A stretch of 64,000 nt of DNA, taken from the NCBI GenBank assembly GCA_964525045.1, contig CAZGFD010000009.1, positions 85,705 through 149,704 of the forward strand, written 5' to 3'. Source of the DNA: G020348185 sp964525045 (GTDB taxonomy: Bacteria > Nitrospirota > Nitrospiria > Nitrospirales > UBA8639). Positions 16,842-25,077 of the stretch are shown here, one piece after another; within the stretch, counting starts at the first letter, position 1; each line of letters begins with the position of its first letter. The notes under the pieces are model-generated. The model had not been told where the DNA came from and made no database searches. It worked only from the letters and a program-made list of their open reading frames with translations. The position numbers and the translations under genes are program-made.

Positions 16842-18091
16842 TTCCCGGTTGCCTTTACCTGAACCGCTTCAATTACATTTCGCAAATACCCGCTTGGATT
16901 CCAACGGGCACTGAACCGTTGAGATTCGCCAATACGATTAATGGCCAACGACTGAAGTTGGTAGGTTTTACCCGCTTGGGGGCTAAAACGCGTTTCCCAG
17001 GGTCGAAAACTAAAGTCGCCATGGTCGTTTCCCAATTTGGCGACTTGCCAGTTAGCCCCTCCGTCGTAGGAGAAAAGCACACGATCAATTCCAACCCCCT
17101 GATCGAAGGCAATGCCTTTGACCGTTATCGATTGACCTGCAGGAACAGAAGCCCCGTTTTCGTAATTGGTAATAAAGGAACGAACGGTCATTCGACCCAT
17201 AGGCACGGTGGCATCTGGGGTCTCGCCAGGCGTTACGCAATGACATGGGTTATCCGGAAGCTTGTACGCGTGCTCCGTCCAATAATTCCGATCAGGTTTC
17301 TTGAGGACTTCCACGTCGCTAAGCATTTTGACCCAATAGGTGGCATACCATCCCGGCACGACCAGTCGGAGAGGGAACCCGTTTAACATTGGCAGGGGTT
17401 CGCCATTCATGGCATACGCGATCAGCACGTTCTCGTCCAAGGCGTCTTCGACTGCCAAGGATTTACGGAAGTCAGGAGTGACATGTGCAACGGGTTGATC
17501 GAGGCCGTTAAATCGAATCTGAATGGCTTGTGGGTTCAATCCGGCTTTGTGCAGAAGATCCCGCAATCTTACTCCCGTCCAGATGGCATTACCCATTGCG
17601 CCGTGGCCCCATTGCCCACCGGGAACACGGGGGGTGAAATAGCCACGGCTATTCCCCGAACACTGGCAAACTGCCGCGATTTCCACCTGTTCGAAATCCC
17701 GCTTCAAATTCTCGAGGCTTAAAGAAAAAGGGGTTTTCACCTGCCCTCTAATGCTCAATCGAAAAGTCTGAGGATCAACGGAAGTGGGAATATTAGGCAA
17801 ATGCCACCGCACGAAAAATGCATCGTTCGGCGTGTAAATATTTTCATTAAAAAGGTGGAAGGGGGTTTCTAACTGCGGAGGCCTAGTGGTCATGACCATT
17901 AATGGTCGTTTTTGTGGAAACGCCACAAGCGGACGGCTGCCTCGTTCAAATGGGAGAGCCAGAGAGGCAGTCTTCTTTGCGTTGGATGTTCGTGTCCCGA
18001 GTCCATTCAATCCTGCTAAAATTAGGCCCGTTCGCAGAAAATGACGACGGGTCAGGCCCGAATCGGATTGGGAATGATGATGGTGATTCAT
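16838..18091 (-). CDS. Molybdenum-dependent sulfite dehydrogenase, SorA/SoxC type
   Basis: A 417-aa member of the sulfite oxidase family. A Tat signal (TRRHFLRTG, residues 14-22) predicts export folded with its cofactor. The molybdenum ligand is C144 in CQCSGNSRG. The oxidoreductase domain spans about 75-285 and the dimerisation domain (RMTVRSFITN to the end) about 300-410. There is no heme domain, which fits transfer to the separate cytochrome encoded next. The reaction expected is sulfite to sulfate with two electrons to cytochrome c. SoxC, methionine-sulfoxide and nitrate-reductase-like relatives exist; the sulfur context and SorB-like partner favour sulfite. The gene begins 34 bp after the kinase gene. 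Confidence 0.88.
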   Translation of the reverse strand: MNHHHHSQSDSGLTRRHFLRTGLILAGLNGLGTRTSNAKKTASLALPFERGSRPLVAFPQKRPLMVMTTRPPQLETPFHLFNENIYTPNDAFFVRWHLPNIPTSVDPQTFRLSIRGQVKTPFSLSLENLKRDFEQVEIAAVCQCSGNSRGYFTPRVPGGQWGHGAMGNAIWTGVRLRDLLHKAGLNPQAIQIRFNGLDQPVAHVTPDFRKSLAVEDALDENVLIAYAMNGEPLPMLNGFPLRLVVPGWYATYWVKMLSDVEVLKKPDRNYWTEHAYKLPDNPCHCVTPGETPDATVPMGRMTVRSFITNYENGASVPAGQSITVKGIAFDQGVGIDRVLFSYDGGANWQVAKLGNDHGDFSFRPWETRFSPQAGKTYQLQSLAINRIGESQRFSARWNPSGYLRNVIEAVQVKATGK

Positions 18092-18125
18092 GGTGCGTCT
18101 ATAGAAATAAAGAAACCGGAATGAA

Positions 18126-19712
18126 TCACGGTGTGCGGCTAATCGGCAGGATCAAATGAAAGGTTGTCCCTACGCCTTCCTCACTCTCAACGGTGATGTG
18201 GCCTTTATGAGCATCCACAACGTCTTTGACGATTTTTAACCCAAGTCCCGTTCCCCCCTTTTTCCGACTCATTCCTTGTTGAGTAAACAAGCTGTCCCGG
18301 ATTTTTGGAGGCATGCCTCGGCCCGTGTCGGTAATGGAAATCTTGACCGTTTTTCCACCCTGGTCGACCATGCCAGAGACGGTCACCGAACCTCCGGAAG
18401 ACACTTCGGGAATGGCATTATTAATTAGATTATAGAATGCGTTAAACAAACGCCGTTCATCAGCTTCAAGAGTAGGCAGGGAGTCAAGTCCCATACAATC
18501 AAGTGTGATCCCTTTTTCACCAGCATAGACTCGAAGTGTTTCCAACACTTCATCAATGATTTTATCGGCTTTACATGAAGCAAATTGGGGCGGGGTGGTC
18601 ACCCCTTTGACGGCGTCCGCCATTTCCCGGACCTGGTCTTGAATGCGACGGGAATTATTGACGATCATGTCAAGGTAGACCATAGCTCTCTCTTTACTGT
18701 CCTCTTCAGCTTCCGCAGTGGAGCTTGGTAGACGACTGTAGTGCTCTTCAATTTCACCACGTAGGTTTCCCGAGCCCATAATGAGAGGGACTAACATGTT
18801 TTTTATATCATGCCCAATGTTTCCCAGAAGTTTGGTTATTTCGGCTTCTGCAGTTAACCGTTTTTTTTCGGTAATATCCAAGAAGGTGACGACCGCTCCG
18901 GTTAGACGTCCCTTGTCGTCCTTAATGGGGGTACTTGTGTATTGAGCCGGAAAACTCGTGCCGTCTTTTCGCCAGAAGACTTCATCATTGCCCTCGTGGA
19001 CCATTCCATCTTTGTAAGCTTTATAAATGGGACATTCTTCCGGGGGATAAGGAGTGCCGTCGGGCTTGGTGTGATGCCAGGTAACATGGCTGGGTTTACC
19101 ATATAGCTCTTCCTGTTCATAGCCCAACATTTTCGCCGCGGCCGGGTTGACAAAAGTGTGTATTCCATCAGTATCAAGCCCGAATATTCCTTCTCCTGCG
19201 GCATTCAAAATATTTGTACTATGTTGACGTTCTTTTTCGGCATGTTGACGTTCTATTTCAACGGCTTCCTCGCACTGGCGCCGATACGATATATCTTTAA
19301 AAATTACCACCGCTCCTAGCAATGCCCCTCCTTCATCCCGAATCGGGGTACTTTCGTATTCGACAGGAAAACTTGTGCCATCCTTTCGCCAAAAGAATTC
19401 CTGGTCGCTGCGATGAACGGTTCCATCCTTATAGGCGCTATAAATGTTGCACGTTTCCCGGGGGTACGGGCTCCCGTCAGGTTTGGTGTGATGCCAGGTC
19501 TCATGACTGGGTTGGCCCAGGAGTTCATCGACTTGATAACCCAACATCCTGGCGGCAGCAGGATTCACAAAGGTATGATGGCCATCAAGATCAAGACCGA
19601 AAATTCCATCGGCGGCGGCATTTAAAATAAGTTGATGCTGCCGTTTGAGTTGTTCGAAGGCCTGTTGGGTGGAGTATCCGTCAGCTTGAAACGGACTTTC
19701 AATTCCTTTCAT
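18126..19712 (-). CDS. Double-PAS sensor histidine kinase
   Basis: About 528 aa with no membrane segment. Two PAS domains that are near copies of each other (residues about 25-145 and 165-280) share GIFGLD, HTFVNPAAA, TWHHTKPDG, YPPEEC or its variants, and FWRKDGTSFP. The dimerisation domain has an intact H-box (NIGHDIKNML) and the ATPase has DTGRGMPP and GGTGLGL. The start is set at the ATG at 19712 because AGGAGG lies 6 nt upstream; the CBS gene overlaps it. There is no adjacent response regulator, but it is encoded between cytochrome and sulfite dehydrogenase genes, so it may sense redox state or a sulfur signal. The downstream sigma-54 activator lacks a receiver domain, so it is not an obvious partner. 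Confidence 0.87.
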   Translation of the reverse strand: MKGIESPFQADGYSTQQAFEQLKRQHQLILNAAADGIFGLDLDGHHTFVNPAAARMLGYQVDELLGQPSHETWHHTKPDGSPYPRETCNIYSAYKDGTVHRSDQEFFWRKDGTSFPVEYESTPIRDEGGALLGAVVIFKDISYRRQCEEAVEIERQHAEKERQHSTNILNAAGEGIFGLDTDGIHTFVNPAAAKMLGYEQEELYGKPSHVTWHHTKPDGTPYPPEECPIYKAYKDGMVHEGNDEVFWRKDGTSFPAQYTSTPIKDDKGRLTGAVVTFLDITEKKRLTAEAEITKLLGNIGHDIKNMLVPLIMGSGNLRGEIEEHYSRLPSSTAEAEEDSKERAMVYLDMIVNNSRRIQDQVREMADAVKGVTTPPQFASCKADKIIDEVLETLRVYAGEKGITLDCMGLDSLPTLEADERRLFNAFYNLINNAIPEVSSGGSVTVSGMVDQGGKTVKISITDTGRGMPPKIRDSLFTQQGMSRKKGGTGLGLKIVKDVVDAHKGHITVESEEGVGTTFHLILPISRTP

Positions 19713-20145
19713 CATCAACCTCCTGGGCGATTCCCAACCCTATTCCGATCCAGGCATGTAGGAGATCGTGCCGGGTTAAACATCCAACCACCACGCCATC
19801 CTTTTCAATCGGGAGATTGAGAAACCGGTTTTTTTCCATAATTTTGACGGCTTCGGCAAGAGTTGTTGAAGCGGTGACGGCCACGCGGTCCTTTACCATC
19901 AAGTCTTCAGCGGTGAGTTGATGCAGGTTTTTTCCTGCCTCGAGTGCTCGAAGCACATCAAATTCGCTGATGAAACCCAAAAACTTGCCTTTCCCGTCAA
20001 CAACCGGCGCTCCTGGCGTATGTGTGGAAAGTAAAAGGACGGCAATTCCCAGCCCGTTTTGGCCGGCATGAAAACGTAGATTATTGCTTCCGACTATTTC
20101 TCCGACCGTTCGGGTCCCGCCCGAAGAGATGATCTCAGGGTCCAA
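19699..20145 (-). CDS. CBS-domain pair protein
   Basis: A 148-aa soluble protein consisting essentially of two CBS motifs (GAPVVDGKGKFLGFISEFDVLR and VTASTTLAEAVKIMEKNRF... split over about residues 45-70 and 85-135). A pair of CBS motifs forms a Bateman module that usually binds adenine nucleotides. The start is a TTG at 20145 supported by AAGGGAG 7 nt upstream. It overlaps the kinase gene by about 14-20 nt, so the two are probably made together and may work together; the CBS module might report energy state to the kinase. This link is inference. Confidence 0.82.
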   Translation of the reverse strand: MDPEIISSGGTRTVGEIVGSNNLRFHAGQNGLGIAVLLLSTHTPGAPVVDGKGKFLGFISEFDVLRALEAGKNLHQLTAEDLMVKDRVAVTASTTLAEAVKIMEKNRFLNLPIEKDGVVVGCLTRHDLLHAWIGIGLGIAQEVDDERN

Positions 20146-20246
20146 GTTTGCGCTCCCTTGATGTGAAATGATTCACTGGATTTCCTGGAACCCTACACCA
20201 AATGTGCTAGGCCATCAAGATCACCCCTTCATTCAATCATTCAGAT

Positions 20247-21671
20247 TCATTTCGACAAGGTACGAATATAATGAATCAATTGCCAAATTTGGTTATCCGA
20301 CAGACCCGGAAATGCCATCATGCCTGTTCCTGCCGAACCTTTTTTAATGACCCAGTACAGTTGTCCATCAGGAATAGTGTTCATGGTTTCCCCACAGGTA
20401 AAGTTCCGTGGAGGAGGACTCAAGGCTGCTCCCATTGGCCCCTGTCCATCACCTTTTGTTCCATGGCAATTCATACAGGCAATGGGTTGGGCAGTTTGCT
20501 GGAACAGGGCCTCACCCGCTTTAATATTGTCCGAGGTGGAGGGAAGAGGATTTTCCATCCGACGGAATTTGCCTGGCGCCCGGACGGTCTTTCGAGGTTG
20601 GGGACAAACGCCTGAAGGGCCTTTTCCTACATCGGCTTCCGCTAGCTGGGGCACTCCTGTAAACGTCACTTTAAGGTACGCTATGACATCGGCGACTCCC
20701 TGTTGACCGATCGTCAGTCCCCAGTACGGCATATTGGGGGATTTTCCAACACTCCTTCCCCCGTGGTAAATCACATTATACAGGTACTCCATTGGAAGCT
20801 TCTCAAAGGCCATCTTGGAATGGGCTGCTGGTTTAGGGCTGAGACCGGAAGCCGCTGGTCCGTCACCATTCCCATCGGGCCCATGACATTGAGCACAATA
20901 TTCTTTATAAACCACCTTTCCCCGTTCGACACTCGCATTCTCAAATTCTTTGGATTTCCAAGGCTCATAATATTGAAAGTCTTTCACCCCGAGGGTCGCC
21001 ACATAGGCAATGATATAGCGTAACCCGAGTTCACTGGCATCGGCTAAGAATTCCCCACTGTGCGGGGTATAATCTTGAGGATTGATACCAAAGCGGAACA
21101 ACCAATCTGCATTATAGCGTCTTCCGGAATGGGCCAGATTGACACTTTGAGGTCCGCCGACCAACTGGCCGTTTTCTTCAATTGTATGGCAACCGAGACA
21201 CGCATGGTCTTTATACGCTTGCTTGCCAAACTCGACTTCCTGTTTCGTGACCGTTAAAAGATCAAATGCGCCAATTTTCACACGGGGGTCAATCAAATGC
21301 TTTTCAAAATAATCGGCAATAGCTTGCGCCTGCTCTGGTGTCACGGTGATGTGGACGTCTGGTTCCTGACCCTGGTCCCACCGATAACTTTTGGCGTAGA
21401 GCATTTCCTCTTTCCCCGTGAGCCAGTCAATCAACCATTGGTGTTGGTACTTACTCCCGCCCCACATGAGGTCCGGGCCTTTGAGGTTGAACCGGCTTTC
21501 CCCTTCACCTTCGAACTTATGGCAAGCTGAACACAGATTTTTGATTATGGTTTCCGCCTCTTGACTAGTCGAAGCCCACAGCAGGCCAGAAAAAGTTAGG
21601 ATCAAAAAAAATGTACTCATGAATAAGGTAAAACCCTGCCAGGTCCTCAGGTAACTAACCCTTTTATCCAT
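20247..21671 (-). CDS. Exported tetraheme cytochrome c, 474 aa
   Basis: The signal anchor (residues about 12-33) precedes four heme sites: C47/C50/H51, C158/C161/H162, C259/C262/H263 and C399/C402/H403. Each is in a separate mono-heme domain with its own candidate methionine. The last domain (ENPLPSTSDNIKAGEALF) is similar to the small cytochrome at 24.5 kb. GGAGGG 8 nt upstream supports the ATG. It is the first gene after a sigma-54 element (21720-21735) and the GTTAAC triplet, so it likely begins the transcription unit that runs through the sulfite dehydrogenase to TauE. It may pass electrons from sulfur oxidation to a terminal oxidase. Confidence 0.88.
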   Translation of the reverse strand: MDKRVSYLRTWQGFTLFMSTFFLILTFSGLLWASTSQEAETIIKNLCSACHKFEGEGESRFNLKGPDLMWGGSKYQHQWLIDWLTGKEEMLYAKSYRWDQGQEPDVHITVTPEQAQAIADYFEKHLIDPRVKIGAFDLLTVTKQEVEFGKQAYKDHACLGCHTIEENGQLVGGPQSVNLAHSGRRYNADWLFRFGINPQDYTPHSGEFLADASELGLRYIIAYVATLGVKDFQYYEPWKSKEFENASVERGKVVYKEYCAQCHGPDGNGDGPAASGLSPKPAAHSKMAFEKLPMEYLYNVIYHGGRSVGKSPNMPYWGLTIGQQGVADVIAYLKVTFTGVPQLAEADVGKGPSGVCPQPRKTVRAPGKFRRMENPLPSTSDNIKAGEALFQQTAQPIACMNCHGTKGDGQGPMGAALSPPPRNFTCGETMNTIPDGQLYWVIKKGSAGTGMMAFPGLSDNQIWQLIHYIRTLSK

Positions 21672-21719
21672 TTTTTAACCCTCCAATGAGAAACAAATTA
21701 TTCACCTGAAGTCCTAATG

Positions 21720-21735
21720 AGCAATTACCGGACCA
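21720..21735 (-). promoter_or_regulatory. Putative sigma-54 promoter of the cytochrome/SorA unit
   Basis: On the minus strand TGGTCCGGTAATTGCT matches TGGCACGNNNNTTGCW at 10 of 12 positions, with GG and GC in the required 10-bp register. Transcription would begin near 21709, giving a leader of about 38 nt before the tetraheme cytochrome ATG. Confidence 0.6.
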
Positions 21736-21839
21736 TTACCATTTCACTAAGAAAACTCACTAAAAAAACAAAAATTTTCATATTTTTCAATATCGTATGT
21801 CTATATGGACAAACTTAATTTGGACGGGTAGAACTGATC

Positions 21840-21867
21840 GTTAACCGCTAACTGTTAACATGTTAAC
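21840..21867. promoter_or_regulatory. Triple GTTAAC element, candidate upstream activator site 1
   Basis: GTTAAC occurs at 21840-21845, 21854-21859 and 21862-21867. The last two together form the perfect 14-bp palindrome GTTAACATGTTAAC. Spacing (8 then 2 bp) is identical to the element at 28341-28368. It lies 105 bp upstream of the sigma-54 -24 box on the minus strand, a typical distance for enhancer-binding proteins. Confidence 0.65.
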
Positions 21868-22002
21868 GAGAAAGGGTAAACGCCAGGGGCTGGGGTTTTT
21901 AAATGTTTGAGTTTCTAAGATTCAGGTTAAGGTCATTAGGTTATTAATTTTAGCTTTAAAATGGATGGATTGTTCACTTCAGCTCTGGATACTCGAAACC
22001 GA

Positions 22003-22115
22003 GAACCCCCCGAAACCGGGAACCCCCCGAAACCGGGAACCCCCCGAAACCGGGAACCCCCCGAAACCCGGAACCCCCCGAAACCCGGAACCCCCCGAAA
22101 CCCGGAACCCGAAAC
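22003..22115. repeat. 17-bp tandem array, six full copies plus a partial copy
   Basis: The unit GAACCCCCCGAAACCGG repeats head-to-tail from 22003. The first three copies are identical and the next three read GAAACCCG instead of GAAACCGG. A truncated seventh follows. Each unit has a C6 tract on the plus strand (G6 on the minus), so the array could form G-quadruplex or i-motif structures. It sits just 3' of the HbpS/GlcG-like gene and upstream of the GTTAAC element. It is not a CRISPR array, as there are no spacers. Confidence 0.9.
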
Positions 22116-22129
22116 TATATTGGTTTCCC

Positions 22130-22672
22130 CTACTCCTTTTTCGTCTTTTTGATGGCCGCGCCAATACTTTTGAGGCCAGCCTCGGCGCAGGCATCATCTA
22201 AATGCCCTCCTGGGGCTCCACCGACCCCGATTCCACCAACAATGTCTCCTTCCAGGATTATAGGGAGGCCACCGCCAAGTATAAGAATATCGGGATCCAT
22301 ATCCCGAAGCCCCTGTATGGCAGGCATTTGGGTGATCAACTGAGCGAATTCACTAGTCGGCCGACCCATGCTGGCAGCCGTAAAGGCTTTTTTTCGGCTG
22401 CTGTTCAATGTATGGGGACCAGCCCCGTCTTCTCGGAGTAACACCTTCACTCTTCCTGACCGTCCCACGACGGCCACACTCACCTGATACCCATCGGCTT
22501 TGCACTTTTCCATTGCTGCGGTAGCCGCTTGGGTAGCCAAAGTCACCGGGAGAAACGTTTTCCGTGGCAGGTCCTCAGCGAATGTCATAGAGTTGGACAT
22601 TCCGAACGTCAAGGCCATCATAACCGGACAGGCGGCAAAAAAAGTTTTCATTGAAACTGGAATTGATTTCAT
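22130..22672 (-). CDS. Exported HbpS/GlcG-family (DUF336) protein
   Basis: A 180-aa protein with a signal peptide (to about residue 32) followed by a single HbpS/GlcG domain: TAAMEKCKADGYQVSVAVV, KKAFTAASM, then GGLPI and VGGIGVGGAPGG near the C-terminus. Streptomyces HbpS is an extracellular heme-binding redox sensor that works with a two-component system, and GlcG-like proteins bind small molecules. Here it lies among cytochromes and sulfur enzymes, so a heme or redox-related role is plausible but unproven. AAAGGAG 9 nt upstream supports the start. It follows the CoADR-like gene by about 195 bp. Confidence 0.82.
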   Translation of the reverse strand: MKSIPVSMKTFFAACPVMMALTFGMSNSMTFAEDLPRKTFLPVTLATQAATAAMEKCKADGYQVSVAVVGRSGRVKVLLREDGAGPHTLNSSRKKAFTAASMGRPTSEFAQLITQMPAIQGLRDMDPDILILGGGLPIILEGDIVGGIGVGGAPGGHLDDACAEAGLKSIGAAIKKTKKE

Positions 22673-22867
22673 GGGCGTGGTCTCCTTTCAGCAGAGCTGT
22701 GTTTTGATAGGAAATTAAAGGGGTTACAATGCCATGCCAGTTGATCTGGGGAGAAACAGGATAGCATCAGTCGTTTCTATTGAAAATTAACCTTTTTATC
22801 AAGGAAATAGCCTGTAAACCCGAAAAGCAAATTGTGTGGTGAAAGGGTATTCCCCCAGTTAATTTTT

Positions 22868-24520
22868 TTAAGCCTCATGGGGAAAACTCAACATGCCCCC
22901 TGTGAGGTTGTAGACTTTATTAAAACCGTGTTGAAGCAAGATTCGAGAGGCGAGATAGCCTCGTAGGCCTACTCGGCAATAGACGACGGTTTCTTTGTTA
23001 AAGTCTAATTCAAGGAGGTGGTCACGAAGGTGATCAATGGGAATCAGGCGTGCTTGAGGAATATGGAGTTCTTGAAATTCTTCGGGAGTGCGGACATCCA
23101 GAATTTGGATGGATTCATTTTTCTCCATTTTTTTCCGCAATTCCTCTCCGGTAATGGTCTGCACTTCTCCCCTCAAAGCATTAGCCGCCACGAAGCCCGA
23201 CATGACAATCGGGCCTTTCGCCGAATTAAATTGCGGCGCATAGGCCAAATCCAGATGTTCCAGATCCCGGACACCAAAACCGGCCGTCAAGGCTGTTGCC
23301 AAGACATCAATGCGCTTATCCACTCCTTGCTCTCCGATAATCTGAGCACCAAGGAGTTTGCCTGTCTCCTTTTCGGCGATGATCTTGATATGAAGAGTCT
23401 CAGCGCCGGGGTAATACTCGGCATGATCTAAAGGGTGGGTGACGGAAACAAAAAATCCGATTCCTTGAGCCCGGGCTTCATTTTCCGAGAGCCCTGTTTT
23501 GGCAGCAACGATTCCAAGGGTTTCAACAATAGCGGTTCCCAGGGCCCCCGGAAATTGGAGATCACCTCCGGCGGCGTTGGCTCCGGCCACTCGCCCTTGC
23601 CTGTTGGCTGGACCAGCTAAGGGCATACGAGTTCGTCTGCCGGTAACCAGGTGCAATGTTTCGACGGCATCGCCGGCAGCAAAAATATCCGGATCCGACG
23701 TTCCTTGATGATCGTTGACGGCAATCCCGCCTGCCGGGCCAATTTCAAGCCCCGCTTCCTTGGCGAGCCTCAATTCCGGTCGGACACCGATGGATAGGAT
23801 GGCCAGATCCATTGGTAGGCGACGTCCGCTTTCCAATTCCGCTTCCACAGCAAAATTTTCTTTTCCAAAAAAGCCTTTGATGCCATCTCCAGTAATGACT
23901 GCCACTCCACGATTGATGAGATGTTCGGTGACTAAGGCGGCCATGTCGGGATCGAGAGGTGGAAGAATTTGCGGGGCCAGTTCGACGACCGTCACCTCCA
24001 GGCCCCGGTTGACTAAGGCTTCAGCCGTTTCGAGCCCGATAAATCCTCCTCCGATGACCAAGGCTTTGTTTGCCTGATGGTTGTCGAGAAAGGATCGAAT
24101 GGCGTCCGAATCGGGAACGGTTTTGACGGTGAAAATATTGGTGGAACGAATTCCTGGTAAGTCGGGGACAATCGCCCCCGCTCCGGGGGCGAGAATGAGT
24201 TTGTCGTACGGCTGGGAAAAATTCTCACCTGTTTGCAGGTTTTTCACCTCTACCTGCTTATGCTGACGCGCGATGGTCAGGACCTCGTGCCGAATCTTGA
24301 CCGACACGCGAAACCGTTTCCAAAACTTTTCCGGGGATTGAAGAAGAAGGTCTTGTCGGTTAGGGATGGTCTCACCGACATAATAGGGCAATCCGCAATT
24401 CGCAAAGGACACAAATGGCCCCTTTTCGAAAACGGTGATTTCAGCAGCTTCATTGGTTCGGCGAGCCTTAGCGGCTGCACTGGCCCCGCCCGCCACCCCG
24501 CCAATTATGACAATTTTCAT
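22868..24520 (-). CDS. CoA-disulfide/CoA-persulfide reductase fused to a rhodanese domain
   Basis: A flavoprotein disulfide reductase of 550 aa starting at MKIVIIGGVAGG (an upstream Met would add 5 residues). The redox cysteine C42 lies in SFANCGLPYYVG, the CoADR/NADH-oxidase signature. FAD and NAD(P)H sites (VIGGGFIGLETAEAL near 160, DIFAAGDA near 290) and the dimerisation domain follow. The C-terminal rhodanese (about 450-550) has active C515 in CRVGLRGY. Known CoADR-Rhd enzymes reduce CoA persulfide or polysulfide and take sulfane sulfur on the rhodanese. It would therefore cycle CoA-bound or protein-bound persulfides in this cluster. It starts 19 bp after the cytochrome gene. Confidence 0.9.
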   Translation of the reverse strand: MKIVIIGGVAGGASAAAKARRTNEAAEITVFEKGPFVSFANCGLPYYVGETIPNRQDLLLQSPEKFWKRFRVSVKIRHEVLTIARQHKQVEVKNLQTGENFSQPYDKLILAPGAGAIVPDLPGIRSTNIFTVKTVPDSDAIRSFLDNHQANKALVIGGGFIGLETAEALVNRGLEVTVVELAPQILPPLDPDMAALVTEHLINRGVAVITGDGIKGFFGKENFAVEAELESGRRLPMDLAILSIGVRPELRLAKEAGLEIGPAGGIAVNDHQGTSDPDIFAAGDAVETLHLVTGRRTRMPLAGPANRQGRVAGANAAGGDLQFPGALGTAIVETLGIVAAKTGLSENEARAQGIGFFVSVTHPLDHAEYYPGAETLHIKIIAEKETGKLLGAQIIGEQGVDKRIDVLATALTAGFGVRDLEHLDLAYAPQFNSAKGPIVMSGFVAANALRGEVQTITGEELRKKMEKNESIQILDVRTPEEFQELHIPQARLIPIDHLRDHLLELDFNKETVVYCRVGLRGYLASRILLQHGFNKVYNLTGGMLSFPHEA

Positions 24521-24538
24521 GAATGTCCTGCTCAATGG

Positions 24539-24982
24539 TTATTGGTCGAACGACCTCACATACAACACGACGTGCCAAGCTTGCTCTTCGGTCAACACCA
24601 GTGGGATAAACGGGGCCATGTCCGTGCCAGGACTCCCGTTTTTCAATATCCAGAACAGCTCTCCATCCGTGCGAGTCGCCTGCCACTTCTTGTCAGTAAA
24701 GTTTCGAGGCAACTTGCCTCGCAGCCCCGGGATGTTGCCCAGTCCTTTGCCATCCTTTCCATGACACGTCACACAAAACCCCTTCCCTTCAAACAGGTTT
24801 TTGCCAGCCTCAATATTTTCAGGGGAAGGGGAAAAAGGATTCTCCCACGAGCGTGCTTCATTCATTTGATCGGGTGGGACCCTGGGTTTAAGAACCTCAA
24901 GGTCAGCCGATTGTGAAACAAGGGGCAGAAAACCTTGGAACCATGTGAACACAATTAATAGCCAGATAGCTCTGCCAATCAT
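24539..24982 (-). CDS. Exported monoheme cytochrome c, 147 aa
   Basis: The signal peptide (MIGRAIWLLIVFTWFQGFLP) is followed by one heme site, CVTCHGKDGKG, and a candidate axial Met in GTDMAPF. The TAGGAG site 8 nt upstream supports the ATG. It resembles the last domain of the tetraheme cytochrome at 20.2-21.7 kb (ENPFSPSPENIEAGKNLF against ENPLPSTSDNIKAGEALF), so the two are paralogous. It likely carries electrons in the periplasm. It lies directly before the CoADR-rhodanese gene. Confidence 0.88.
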   Translation of the reverse strand: MIGRAIWLLIVFTWFQGFLPLVSQSADLEVLKPRVPPDQMNEARSWENPFSPSPENIEAGKNLFEGKGFCVTCHGKDGKGLGNIPGLRGKLPRNFTDKKWQATRTDGELFWILKNGSPGTDMAPFIPLVLTEEQAWHVVLYVRSFDQ

Positions 24983-25035
24983 AAAAACGTCTCCTATTTT
25001 TTAGAAGAGAAGCGAAGGGAAAGTGTACAATCAGG

Positions 25036-25066
25036 GCACGGGAGACATTCGATGAGTCTCCCGTGC
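25036..25066. terminator. Perfect 11-bp stem-loop between DUF1264 and cytochrome genes
   Basis: GCACGGGAGAC (25036-25046) and GTCTCCCGTGC (25056-25066) form a GC-rich hairpin with a 9-nt loop, 12 nt after the stop of the DUF1264 gene. There is no T-run on the minus strand directly after it, so it may be an RNA processing or attenuation structure rather than a classical terminator. Confidence 0.55.
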
Positions 25067-25077
25067 AACGGGTGACC

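Noticed and set aside
22003..22115. CRISPR array
   Set aside because: The 17-bp units are contiguous with no spacers.
21961..22201. Proline-rich ORFs on both strands over the tandem repeat
   Set aside because: They are only translations of the 17-bp repeat, in shifting frames, without ribosome sites.
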